Shown piece by piece: positions 49,535 to 57,821 of a stretch of 64,000 bases of DNA. The DNA lies in the NCBI GenBank assembly GCA_964414345.1, contig CAYPWF010000012.1, positions 1 through 64,000 of the forward strand. The letters are read 5' to 3'. This DNA is from Desulfocorpusculum sp964414345 (GTDB taxonomy: Bacteria > Desulfobacterota > Desulfocorpusculales > Desulfocorpusculum). Position 1 is the stretch's first letter, and every line of letters starts with the position of its first letter. The notes under the pieces are model-generated. The model had not been told where the DNA came from, did not search any database, and saw nothing but the letters and a program-made list of their open reading frames with translations. A program made the translations under genes and the position numbers.

Positions 49535-50867
49535 CCTCCAGCCTTTCTATGTCGTCCTCTCCAAAGTAATCCCCGGTCTGCACCTCTATGAAGACCAAGG
49601 GTGTTTCTCCTGGGTTGGCCACTCTGTGCCATTCCCCTTTGGGGATGTCCACTGATTCCAAGGGGCTCAACTTAAGCTCCCTCTGGCCCAGGGTAATCCT
49701 GGCAGACCCGGACACCACGTACCAGTGCTCGGCCCTTCTTCGGTGGCGCTGGAGGCTGAGTCTCTGCCCCGGTAACACGGTGATCCGCTTCACCTTGTGG
49801 CAGGGCTCATCCAGTAGAACCTCGTAGTAACCCCAAGATCTGTGGTCTTCCCTGGAATGGAGGGCTAAAATCCGCTCATAAAGAGCCATGTAATCCTGAA
49901 CCATGCGCCGGGAGCTGAAGCGCTCCTCCACCCACATGCGGCAAACCCAACGGTCCAGCTGCCTTACTCTTCCCAAGGCCTCCACAGCCTCCTCCACAGA
50001 GCAGACCAGGAAACCCGTGCGCCCATGGTCCAGAATCTCCGGCATGCTCCCCCTGGGGTAAGCTACAACAGGGGTACCGCAGGCCATGGCCTCTACCACC
50101 GAGAGCCCGAACGGCTCCTGAAACCGGATAGGATGCAACAGGGCATATGCTCCCCCCAATAGCTTGTTCCTCTCCTCAGGCCCCACACTCCCTATGTAGC
50201 GGACCATGTCCCCGTCCAGGTGGGGCTCCACTTGCTCCCTAAAACAACGCTCATCCTGGATAATGCCGGCCATGATGAGCCTCATTCCAGCCCTCCTGGC
50301 TATGCTTATGGCCTCTCCAGGGCCCTTGTCCGGGTGTATTCTCCCGAAGAAGAGCAGGTAGTCCCCAGGCTCAGGCTGAAAAGAGAAGCTTCCCACATCT
50401 ATGCCGTGGTAAATGGTGGCCGCGTAATCCAGCTCCGGGTGCTTGTCGGCATTGCTGATGGCAACATAGTAGGTCCGACCGTTATACTTGCGGAAAACGG
50501 GCAGGATCTCAGGGGATGAGAACCCATGGATGGTGGTCACCAAAGGAGTGCTGGTCATGGAAGAATAGGTGAGGGGAAGAAAATCGAAATGGTTGTGTAT
50601 GAGGTCAAACTCCTCGCCCCTCTCGAACACCTCTGAAATATGAAGACACTCCCAAACTTTGGGCAGGATGGCCGGGTCCTCTTCATACCCCCTGGGGCAC
50701 ACTGCCACCAGCTTGCCTCGGGTCAGGGAGTCCTTGGTGGCAAAAAGCGTCACATCCACGCCATTGGCCACCAGCCCCTCGGTCAAAAGCGATACCACGT
50801 TTTCCCAAGGGCCGTAATGGCGCGGCGGGGTCCTCCAGGCTATGGGGGAGAGCATGGCCACCCTCAT
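49515..50867 (-). CDS. GT4 glycosyltransferase fused to a C-terminal mannose-isomerase-type cupin
   Basis: 450 aa. Residues 1-330 are a GT4 (GT-B fold) retaining glycosyltransferase: PRHYGPWENVVSLLTEGLVA, FGRIHPDKGPGEAISIARRA (sugar-nucleotide domain) and EPFGLSVVEAMACGTPVVAY with the E-x7-E motif. Residues about 345-445 are a cupin like the C-terminal half of bifunctional ManC/type II phosphomannose isomerase: WGYYEVLLDEPCHKVKRITV, PGQRLSLQRHRRRAEHWYVV, ESVDIPKGEWHRVANPGETP and FIEVQTGDYFGEDDIERLEDD. The metal-binding histidines are kept (H-R-R-R-x-E-H). The start overlaps the GH130 copy 2 stop by 4 bases. Confidence 0.9.
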   Translation of the reverse strand: MRVAMLSPIAWRTPPRHYGPWENVVSLLTEGLVANGVDVTLFATKDSLTRGKLVAVCPRGYEEDPAILPKVWECLHISEVFERGEEFDLIHNHFDFLPLTYSSMTSTPLVTTIHGFSSPEILPVFRKYNGRTYYVAISNADKHPELDYAATIYHGIDVGSFSFQPEPGDYLLFFGRIHPDKGPGEAISIARRAGMRLIMAGIIQDERCFREQVEPHLDGDMVRYIGSVGPEERNKLLGGAYALLHPIRFQEPFGLSVVEAMACGTPVVAYPRGSMPEILDHGRTGFLVCSVEEAVEALGRVRQLDRWVCRMWVEERFSSRRMVQDYMALYERILALHSREDHRSWGYYEVLLDEPCHKVKRITVLPGQRLSLQRHRRRAEHWYVVSGSARITLGQRELKLSPLESVDIPKGEWHRVANPGETPLVFIEVQTGDYFGEDDIERLEDDYGRS

Positions 50868-51829
50868 GTTTCAGAACCCCTGTAAAGATTGTGGGCCTTC
50901 AGCCACTCCAAGAGCTCTTTGATGCTGGCTGTGGCCACGGCTACACATGTGTCGGCCCCCCCATAATACAAGCGAACCGTATCCCCTTCTTGCACCCAAC
51001 CGCAGGGGAAAACCACCTTGTCCACGTCTCCGAACCTCTCGTACTCCTGTTCAGGGCCGAAGATCCAACTGTCTGAGCGGGCCAGCACCTTTCTGGGATT
51101 CTCCAAGTCCAGAAGCGCCAATCCCAGCCTATAGATACATCCGCTGGCAGTAGTGCGAACCCCGTGATACAAAATGAGCCAACCCTCCTGGGTTGCCAGG
51201 GGTGGTGCGGAAAGACCTATCTTGTTGGCATCCCACCAACCTCCCCTTCTGGCCTTGAGGAGAATCTGATGATCTCCCCAGTGCTTCAGGTCCGGCGAGA
51301 AGGAAATCCACATATGGGCACCTGCGGATCCTGGTCCCGGAACCGGCCTGTGAATCATGGCCCATCTGCCCCCGAATCTGAGTGGAAAAAGCGCTGCATC
51401 CTTGTCCTCGGGAGGCATCACAGGCCCCAACCTCTCAAAAGTCCTAAAATCCTCTGTGAGAGCAAGAGCCACCAGAGGGCCCCCCACAGAATAGGCGGTA
51501 TAGGCGACCACCCACTTGCCCAACTCTTTTACAAAGGTGATTCGGGGATCCTCTATGCCCCAAATTTCCTCCGGGTGCTGACGCGGCTCAGGCACTAGGG
51601 CCGGGCTCTCCTCTATGCGCCAGTTGGTGATCCCATCGCGGCTTCTGGCCGCTGTGAGGTGGGAAATCCCCCTGCGATCTTCCACTCTCAAGAGAAGAAG
51701 GGTCTCGCTTCCCATCCTGGTGGCCCCGGCATTGAAAACCGAGTTGGCCGCGTAGGGCAGATCCTTGGTGGTGATGATGGGGTTGCCGGGGTAACGTCTC
51801 AATATATCAAGAACCTTGGGCTCCTCCAT
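50864..51829 (-). CDS. Glycoside hydrolase family 130 protein, copy 2
   Basis: 321 aa. Same propeller family as copy 1 but clearly diverged: RYPGNPIITTKDLPYAANSV then FNAGATRMG, LLRVEDRRGISHLTAARSRD, IWGIEDPRITFVKELGKWVV and EGWLILYHGVRTTASGCIYR; end FPCGWVQEGDTVRLYYGGAD. The two copies differ in the loop lengths around the active site, so they probably act on different chain lengths or acceptors. It lies 18 bp downstream of the phosphomannomutase gene. Confidence 0.9.
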   Translation of the reverse strand: MEEPKVLDILRRYPGNPIITTKDLPYAANSVFNAGATRMGSETLLLLRVEDRRGISHLTAARSRDGITNWRIEESPALVPEPRQHPEEIWGIEDPRITFVKELGKWVVAYTAYSVGGPLVALALTEDFRTFERLGPVMPPEDKDAALFPLRFGGRWAMIHRPVPGPGSAGAHMWISFSPDLKHWGDHQILLKARRGGWWDANKIGLSAPPLATQEGWLILYHGVRTTASGCIYRLGLALLDLENPRKVLARSDSWIFGPEQEYERFGDVDKVVFPCGWVQEGDTVRLYYGGADTCVAVATASIKELLEWLKAHNLYRGSET

Positions 51830-51847
51830 CTACTGCCTTTCACCTCC

Positions 51848-53194
51848 TTACTCCATGGCAATTCTCACGGCCTCCTCCACCAAAGTCTGGATCCGGCCCA
51901 GCCCCCCAGGGTCTTTGGCCTCAAAGCGCAAGACCAGAACAGGGCTGGTGTTGGAGGCTCTCACCAGGCCCCATCCCTCAGGGAATATGACTCTAGCCCC
52001 ATCCACATCTATGACAGGATAGGTTTGCCTAAAAAAAGACAAGACCTTCTCCACTACCTTAAATTTCTTTTCCTCCGGGCAGGCCACCCTGATCTCGGGC
52101 GTGGCCACTGCCGGGGGGAGATCTTCCAAGTAGGAGGAAAGAGGCCTCTTGTCCCTAGAGAGGATCTCCAAGAGTCTGCAGGCGGCATAAAGGGCATCAT
52201 CGTATCCAAAGTAACGATCGGCAAAAAAAAGATGCCCACTCATCTCTCCCGCCAATACAGCCTTCTGCTCCTTCATCTTGCTTTTTATGAGAGAGTGGCC
52301 GGTTTTCCACATCACGGCATTGCCACCTTTGAGAGAGATTTCATCGTACATGCGCTGGGAGCACTTGACCTCTCCTATGAAGGTGGCACCGGGGATTCTT
52401 TTCAGGATGTCTCTGGCAAAGATTACCATGAGCATGTCCCCTGGAATTACTTCGCCCCTTTCGTCCACTACGCCGAGGCGGTCCCCGTCCCCGTCGAAAG
52501 CTATTCCCAGCTCCAGCCTCTCTTCCAAGACGACCTGCCTTATCTTGGAAAGATTCTCCAGGACCGTGGGATCTGGATCATGGTTGGGGAATCGGCCGTC
52601 TGGTTCGGTAAAAAGCTCTATGGGTGTGCACCCCAGGGCATTGAGAACACGCCCCGCCGTAAGCCCGGCAGTACCATTTCCACAATCAACCGCCAACCTC
52701 ACAGGCCTCTCAAGCTTCAAGTTGTTTGCCAGATATTGGCAATAGGGAGTCAGGATATCGTAGTTGGAAAGCCTCCCCTCTCCAGAGGAGAAGACCCCCG
52801 CCTCCACCGTGCGCCCTAGCTCCTGCAGTTCCTCTCCAAAAATCGTCTCTGTGCCTATGCACACCTTAAAACCGTTATACTGCGGGGGGTTGTGGCTGGC
52901 CGTTATCATCAACCCACCCTCAACCCCGAGGTGGCGAATGGCGAAATAGAGCACAGGAGTGGGGCACATGCCCACATCCACCACTTCCAGACCAGAAGCC
53001 AGGAGCCCCTTTACCACCATGTCCCTGATCTGTGGAGAGCTCAACCTGCAATCTCTGCCCACCACCGCCCTTCGTCCTCCCCTGACCCCAAGATAGGTGC
53101 CGTACCCCCGGCCGAAGCGCTCCATATCCTCTAGACTGAAGTCCTCGCCAAATATCCCGCGGATGTCGTATTCTCGGAAGATTCCCGGATTCAA
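51848..53194 (-). CDS. manB: Phosphomannomutase/phosphoglucomutase
   Basis: 448 aa, TTG start with AGGAGG upstream (FREYDIRGIFGEDFS is the standard N-terminus). Alpha-D-phosphohexomutase: phosphoserine loop GGLMITASHNPPQYNGFKVC (about 93-112), metal loop GIAFDGDGDRLGVVDERGE (about 237-255), sugar-binding loop AVLAGEMSGHLFFADRYFG and phosphate-binding loop VRASNTSPVLVLRFEA. It interconverts mannose-6- and mannose-1-phosphate, linking central metabolism and GH130-derived mannose-1-phosphate to GDP-mannose. Confidence 0.95.
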   Translation of the reverse strand: MNPGIFREYDIRGIFGEDFSLEDMERFGRGYGTYLGVRGGRRAVVGRDCRLSSPQIRDMVVKGLLASGLEVVDVGMCPTPVLYFAIRHLGVEGGLMITASHNPPQYNGFKVCIGTETIFGEELQELGRTVEAGVFSSGEGRLSNYDILTPYCQYLANNLKLERPVRLAVDCGNGTAGLTAGRVLNALGCTPIELFTEPDGRFPNHDPDPTVLENLSKIRQVVLEERLELGIAFDGDGDRLGVVDERGEVIPGDMLMVIFARDILKRIPGATFIGEVKCSQRMYDEISLKGGNAVMWKTGHSLIKSKMKEQKAVLAGEMSGHLFFADRYFGYDDALYAACRLLEILSRDKRPLSSYLEDLPPAVATPEIRVACPEEKKFKVVEKVLSFFRQTYPVIDVDGARVIFPEGWGLVRASNTSPVLVLRFEAKDPGGLGRIQTLVEEAVRIAME

Positions 53195-53324
53195 ATCCCT
53201 AAGTCCTCCTGAGTCTTAGTCGGTCTATACCGCCGTATGCTCAGCTAGGAGCGCATTGTTTGCTTTCTTTGAGCAATGCGCGCAGGAGCTCAACCACTTC
53301 AGCTTTTGGGGCCTCTCTTACCTC

Positions 53325-54548
53325 TTAGAACTCAGGTGCCAGCACCACGGGCCGACCGCTCTTGAGAGCGTGGAAGGCCAAATCATACGCCTGTGCATAT
53401 TGTCTTGCCACCACTTCCCATGAAACCACCTCTTCCAAGTAGCGGCGCAGGTTCTCCCCCAACTCCAGTCTGAGCTGTTCGTCACAAGCCAGCCTGACAA
53501 CCTTTTTGCGCAGCATCTCTTTGGTGGTGAAAAGCAGCCCCCCCTCGCTCTCCAGGGTCTGGGCAGTCAGCCCCTCCACAGGGGCCGTGGTTATATAGGG
53601 TTTGTTCAGAGCTATGACTCTGGCCAGGGTCCCTGACTGGGTCTCGTCCACAGAAGGGATCACCACAAAGTCGCAAAGAGCCATAACCTTGTAGTACACC
53701 TCCCCCCTGGGTATGAACTCGAAGTAATGGGCCAGGCCTTTTCTCTCCAACTCCAGGGCCTCTCCTTTCCACTTCTCATACCTGGCTTGGTCATTGGGAT
53801 CCCGCATGGCACCCGCTGCCAAGAGGTCCCAGTCCTGACCGGTTTTCTCCAGGATCTCTTGGTGGATATCCTCCCACATGGAAAGAAGTATGTCCCACCT
53901 CTTGTTGGATTGTATCCACCCCACCATGCCCACTAGATGCTCTGAGAGGGCTGCATCGGCCAATCCCAATTCCCTTCTCAATTCTGGAATCTGATCCATG
54001 CCCCAACGCCTGTCCGGCCGGGCCCCGTGGGGCACCACCATGAGGTTAGTGGGAGTTTCCCATCCCAGGCCTGAAAAAGTCCAGTCCAGACGCCATTTCT
54101 GATAATGGCACTTGAGCAGCACCACGTGGCTCCTGCGGCACATTGCATGGATGAAGTTGGCCTCAAAATCCCTGAGCCTCCCGTGCACCGTGTGAGGCTC
54201 CACCACAATGGGCAGATCCTGGATTGCTTCCAGCAGGGTGAGGAATCCCTGGTTCCCGTCCCCCACACCCCTGTAATCCCTATACTCGTAAAGCCCGTAT
54301 TCGTGCTGAATATGAACCACATACGGACGCAACTCTCGGATTTTTTCGGCTACGGGCCTCCACCAATCGTGGCGGCTGGTCTCTATGATCGGGAACACGC
54401 CCTCCCCTCTGCCGTCTGTATGGCATACCACAAGCACCTCCCTGTGGGGATGTGCTTTTTGGATGAACTCGCGGGCCTCTTCCGCGAAGGTGCCTATGCC
54501 GCAGAGCCTGGGAGGATAGGAACTGACAAGCACTATAGGACGGCGCAT
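53325..54548 (-). CDS. GT4-type glycosyltransferase
   Basis: 407 aa, GT-B fold. N-terminal VLVSSYPPRLCGIGTFAEEA is shared with the following large protein (VVGNYPPRQCGIATFTSDLV). Donor domain: VGMVGWIQSNKRWDILLSMW, VVIPSVDETQSGTLARVIAL then NKPYITTAPVEG in place of the usual E-x7-E segment (here E-T-Q-S-G-T-L). The acceptor/donor are probably mannosyl, given manB/manC in the same operon. Gap of 20 bp from the upstream gene. Confidence 0.88.
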   Translation of the reverse strand: MRRPIVLVSSYPPRLCGIGTFAEEAREFIQKAHPHREVLVVCHTDGRGEGVFPIIETSRHDWWRPVAEKIRELRPYVVHIQHEYGLYEYRDYRGVGDGNQGFLTLLEAIQDLPIVVEPHTVHGRLRDFEANFIHAMCRRSHVVLLKCHYQKWRLDWTFSGLGWETPTNLMVVPHGARPDRRWGMDQIPELRRELGLADAALSEHLVGMVGWIQSNKRWDILLSMWEDIHQEILEKTGQDWDLLAAGAMRDPNDQARYEKWKGEALELERKGLAHYFEFIPRGEVYYKVMALCDFVVIPSVDETQSGTLARVIALNKPYITTAPVEGLTAQTLESEGGLLFTTKEMLRKKVVRLACDEQLRLELGENLRRYLEEVVSWEVVARQYAQAYDLAFHALKSGRPVVLAPEF

Positions 54549-54568
54549 TATACCTCCCTGAAATATGA

Positions 54569-56863
54569 TCAGGCGGTAGCCATGTTCTCTCCGGTGGCCT
54601 GAGCCCCTGCCAAAGCATGCATGCTCATCAGAGATAACAACCAGGCCAAGGTGGACTCCGCCCCTTGGTTCAGATTGGCTCCATCAGCCGTAGGCCCGTC
54701 ACAGCAACCCCCTGTGCCATAGTCGAACAGGGGTGTGTTTAGGTCATTGCGTCCCAGGAACCACTCCAAACACTTGCGGGCCTCCTCCACCCAACGCCCC
54801 TCTCCTGTCACGTTATATGCCTCTATACATGCTTGGATCATGTTCTGGGCCTCTATGGGTTGCTGATCGAATCTGGCCCTAGGTCCCCCCCGAGCATACC
54901 ATCCCCGGTTCCCGATGGGAACGAAGTGTCCTTTGGGATCTGTTTGAATCCTAAGAAGCCACTCCAGGGATCTGAGTCCTGCTTCGATCATGTCCCCCCT
55001 TTGCATCCACTGGCCTGACATGAGAAGAGCCTGGGAGATCTTTCCATTGGCATAGGTGACCACATCTTCTATCCACGGCCACTCATCGCTTGCATTGGCC
55101 TTGTACAGCTCCATGAGCCGGTCCGCCAGAATCGCCCTCACCCGCCTCACCTCGCTGTCTCCGCTAAAGCGAATCAGATAAGCATGGATGCCCACCAGGG
55201 TAAAAGCCCAGGCCCTGGGAGAGGTGAAGCCCGTGACCACCGGCAGAGCCTTGTGAAAAAGATGAAGGGCCATGGCTGTGAGGCTTTCTTTGGAGGAGTT
55301 GCCCACCGTGACACCCAGCCCCCAAAGTGCCCTGGCATGGCTGTCCTCTGTGCCCTCTTGCTCCAGCCAGCGTCTGTCATAGGCCATGAAGTTGCGGAAG
55401 CGTCCTCTCTCCTCGTTGAAGGCATGGTGGAGGAAGCCCAAATATCTACAGGCTAGGGGCATGAGGGGCTGGCTTTCCTCCAGGAAATTCTGGGCCAGCA
55501 TCACCGCGATAAGTGCCCTGGAGTTGTCGTCGGTGCAGTAACCGTGAAAACGGTCAGGCACTATGTATTTGGCGTGTTGGATTATCCCAACATCGTCCGT
55601 GAGGAGCTTCAAATGATCCAATTTCACCTCTGGTAGCTCCAAGGGAGTTCCCTCCAGAGTGCGCGCATGGAAAAGGGTTCTGGGGTATCTTTGCCTCTCC
55701 TCCCTCACCTCGGAGAAGACCTCCAGATAGCGCCTTGCCACCTCTTTCCATACCATGCTGCGACAGAAGGTATAGGCCCTCTTGCGGGTGGCATGGCGCT
55801 CCGGCTCGTTTTCCAATAGGTCCAGAATCTGCTCTGCCAGCTCATCCGGTTCCTGGAATCCCACCAATCTTCCTCTGCCATCGGCCAGCATTTCCTGGGC
55901 GTACCAGTACGGGGTGGAGACCGTAGCTTTGCCGCAGCCTAGGGCATAGGCCAACGTGCCTGAGACGATTTGCTCCTGGTTGAGATACGGGGTCACATAG
56001 ATATCGGCTGCCCCAAGAAACTCGCAGAGCTCCTCTAGGCTTACGAAACGATTGTGGAAGACCAGATGATTCTCCACCCCTCTTTCCCTGGCCCTTCTTT
56101 GGAGGGAAAGCCGGTAGGATTCCCCCTCAAGCCTTCGCACATGTGGATGGGTGGCCCCCAGCACCACGTAGATCACATCAGGGCGATGAGACACGATTCT
56201 GGGCAGGGCGTCGATCATGTGTTCTATGCCCTTGCCAGGAGACAGAAGCCCGAAGGTCAGCACCACCTGCCTGCCCTCCAAACCGAATTGGTCTTTGTAG
56301 AAGTTGGGGTCCACAAACGGCACATCCGGAATCCCATGGTGAATCAGCTCCAGTTTTGAGGCCCCCACCCCGTAAACCTCCTGCATGAGCTCCATGGCCT
56401 TTTGGCTCATGACCACTATTCTGTCAGAAAGACGCGCCACCTCCTGGATGGTGGCCTTTTGGCCGGGATCAGGCCTTGCCAGTACCGTGTGAAGAGTCGT
56501 CACTACCGGCATTCTGAGGTTGCGCATTAGTTCCAGCAGGTGTCTGCCATGCTGCCCGCCGAATATCCCGAATTCGTGCTGCACCGAGACCACGTCCACC
56601 TGGTTCATGTTGAGGAAATCAGCCCCCAGGCGGTAATCGGAGAGATCCTTCTGGGCCATTTCGAAGCGAACCTGGGAAGGGTAGTTGTAGCCTTCGGGAA
56701 CATCGTTCATAGCCACCGCCCAGCAACTGGCCTCCCTGAGCTCCGCGGAGATGGCCTGGACTAGGTCCGAGGTGAATGTGGCTATGCCGCACTGGCGAGG
56801 GGGATAATTGCCTACTACGGCTATATTATGAAAATCCACCGGAGCAGATCCTCTAGGACTCAT
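54569..56863 (-). CDS. Glycosyltransferase fused to an (alpha/alpha)-barrel domain
   Basis: 764 aa, first gene of the operon. Residues 1-385: GT4 enzyme with VVGNYPPRQCGIATFTSDLV, VSVQHEFGIFGGQHGRHLLE, LTFGLLSPGKGIEHMIDALP and YLNQEQIVSGTLAYALGCGK. Residues about 410-755: helical repeats like six-hairpin glycosidases or epimerases, with acidic/His clusters at GYCTDDNSRALIAVMLAQNF, EDSHARALWGLGVTVGNS, RFDQQPIEAQNMIQACIEAY and LNQGAESTLAWLLSLM. Such a transferase-barrel fusion could make and trim, or bind, the same glycan. The barrel's activity is not known to me. Confidence 0.85.
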   Translation of the reverse strand: MSPRGSAPVDFHNIAVVGNYPPRQCGIATFTSDLVQAISAELREASCWAVAMNDVPEGYNYPSQVRFEMAQKDLSDYRLGADFLNMNQVDVVSVQHEFGIFGGQHGRHLLELMRNLRMPVVTTLHTVLARPDPGQKATIQEVARLSDRIVVMSQKAMELMQEVYGVGASKLELIHHGIPDVPFVDPNFYKDQFGLEGRQVVLTFGLLSPGKGIEHMIDALPRIVSHRPDVIYVVLGATHPHVRRLEGESYRLSLQRRARERGVENHLVFHNRFVSLEELCEFLGAADIYVTPYLNQEQIVSGTLAYALGCGKATVSTPYWYAQEMLADGRGRLVGFQEPDELAEQILDLLENEPERHATRKRAYTFCRSMVWKEVARRYLEVFSEVREERQRYPRTLFHARTLEGTPLELPEVKLDHLKLLTDDVGIIQHAKYIVPDRFHGYCTDDNSRALIAVMLAQNFLEESQPLMPLACRYLGFLHHAFNEERGRFRNFMAYDRRWLEQEGTEDSHARALWGLGVTVGNSSKESLTAMALHLFHKALPVVTGFTSPRAWAFTLVGIHAYLIRFSGDSEVRRVRAILADRLMELYKANASDEWPWIEDVVTYANGKISQALLMSGQWMQRGDMIEAGLRSLEWLLRIQTDPKGHFVPIGNRGWYARGGPRARFDQQPIEAQNMIQACIEAYNVTGEGRWVEEARKCLEWFLGRNDLNTPLFDYGTGGCCDGPTADGANLNQGAESTLAWLLSLMSMHALAGAQATGENMATA

Positions 56864-57364
56864 GAGCCAGCCTCCTTAAGACCCAAATGCGTTTTTTTTC
56901 TTCCGGCCAAGCCTTTCGGCTTCTGATGAAGCGCGGGCCTCAAGGCAAGCACGGAGCCTATCCCAACACAAGCACTTCCAAGCCATCCAGGATGCGGTGC
57001 TTCAATAGAGAAATCCTCTCAAGGGAATTGCCCTTCGCGGGCCCAAAATCCCGCCCCCGGGGAAGGCCAAGCTGGTGCCCTGAGGGACCATGTCCCTTGT
57101 GAGACAATTTGGGAAGCAACCTTGGGGGATAAAGTGGCCCAGGAAAGGCCCTGGATTCCGTGACTCCCCAAGGCTTCAAGGGACACGGTCAGGGACTCCC
57201 GTCCCGGGAAGGAATTGTTAGAAAAAATTAAGAATCCCAAGCAAATACGTCAACCCCCCCAAATCCTGGGAAGCCTGGGTACTTGGACTCGCCGCCCAAT
57301 CTGACTAAGAGGTCTTGACCTTCCCCGGGGTGCAGATAGGCTGAAGTGGAAGGGGGTGAGCAAG
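56864..57364. other. Gene-free stretch upstream of the mannose operon
   Basis: No supported gene. It is divergent: on one side it must carry the promoter of the mannose operon, on the other that of the small gene at 57365. No convincing -35/-10 pair was found for either. Short inverted words (AAGCCTTTCGGCTT at about 56911-56924) are too small to interpret. Confidence 0.4.
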
Positions 57365-57706
57365 ATGAAGCACAAGATGGGTAGTCTAAAATGCGGGGAA
57401 AACCAAGCAATTCTGGAGACTTGGTCTGAGAGGGAAGGTAAAGCTGTTCAAGAGTTCTCTTGCGTTGATCTGGGGGGTTCTGGAAGTGTGATGCCCAGAT
57501 CCTGTGTGCCTTCGGGGGACTCCAGATACATAACTTGCCAGACCTTTCAGTGCCCCAGTGGGTATTCCCCTGTTATGGTTCACATAGCTGAGGAGGACAC
57601 CCAGCGCCAAGGGATGGGTTTTTCATGCATTCCTGTGGAGGCCAAGCAGACCTCTCCTTCTCTTTGGGACAGGCTGTTTTCGGGCTGGGACACGGTCCCT
57701 GGATGA
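57365..57706 (+). CDS. Small cysteine-containing protein of unknown family
   Basis: 113 aa from ATG 57365, with GGAAGGGGGTG just before it; an in-frame GTG at 57356 is an alternative. Six cysteines (SLKCGEN, EFSCVDL, PRSCVPS, TCQTFQCPSG, FSCIPVE) and no signal peptide or membrane segment. It is followed within 30 bases by a strong intrinsic terminator, which supports a real transcription unit. The C-terminus (SPSLWDRLFSGWDTVPG) is Trp-rich and amphipathic. Family not recognised. Confidence 0.5.
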   Translation: MKHKMGSLKCGENQAILETWSEREGKAVQEFSCVDLGGSGSVMPRSCVPSGDSRYITCQTFQCPSGYSPVMVHIAEEDTQRQGMGFSCIPVEAKQTSPSLWDRLFSGWDTVPG

Positions 57707-57735
57707 AATCTCACAGAATCCTCATGGAAATTGCA

Positions 57736-57768
57736 AGGACCCAGGCACTGCACCTGGGTCCTGTTTTT
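57736..57768 (+). terminator. Intrinsic terminator after the small cysteine-containing gene
   Basis: AGGACCCAGG-CACTGCA-CCTGGGTCCT, perfect 10-bp stem, followed by GTTTTTGG. Confidence 0.85.
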
Positions 57769-57821
57769 GGATTTCTTCCCTGGATGGATTGGCCTCAAGG
57801 GCTCAGCTGCGCATTTCTCCT

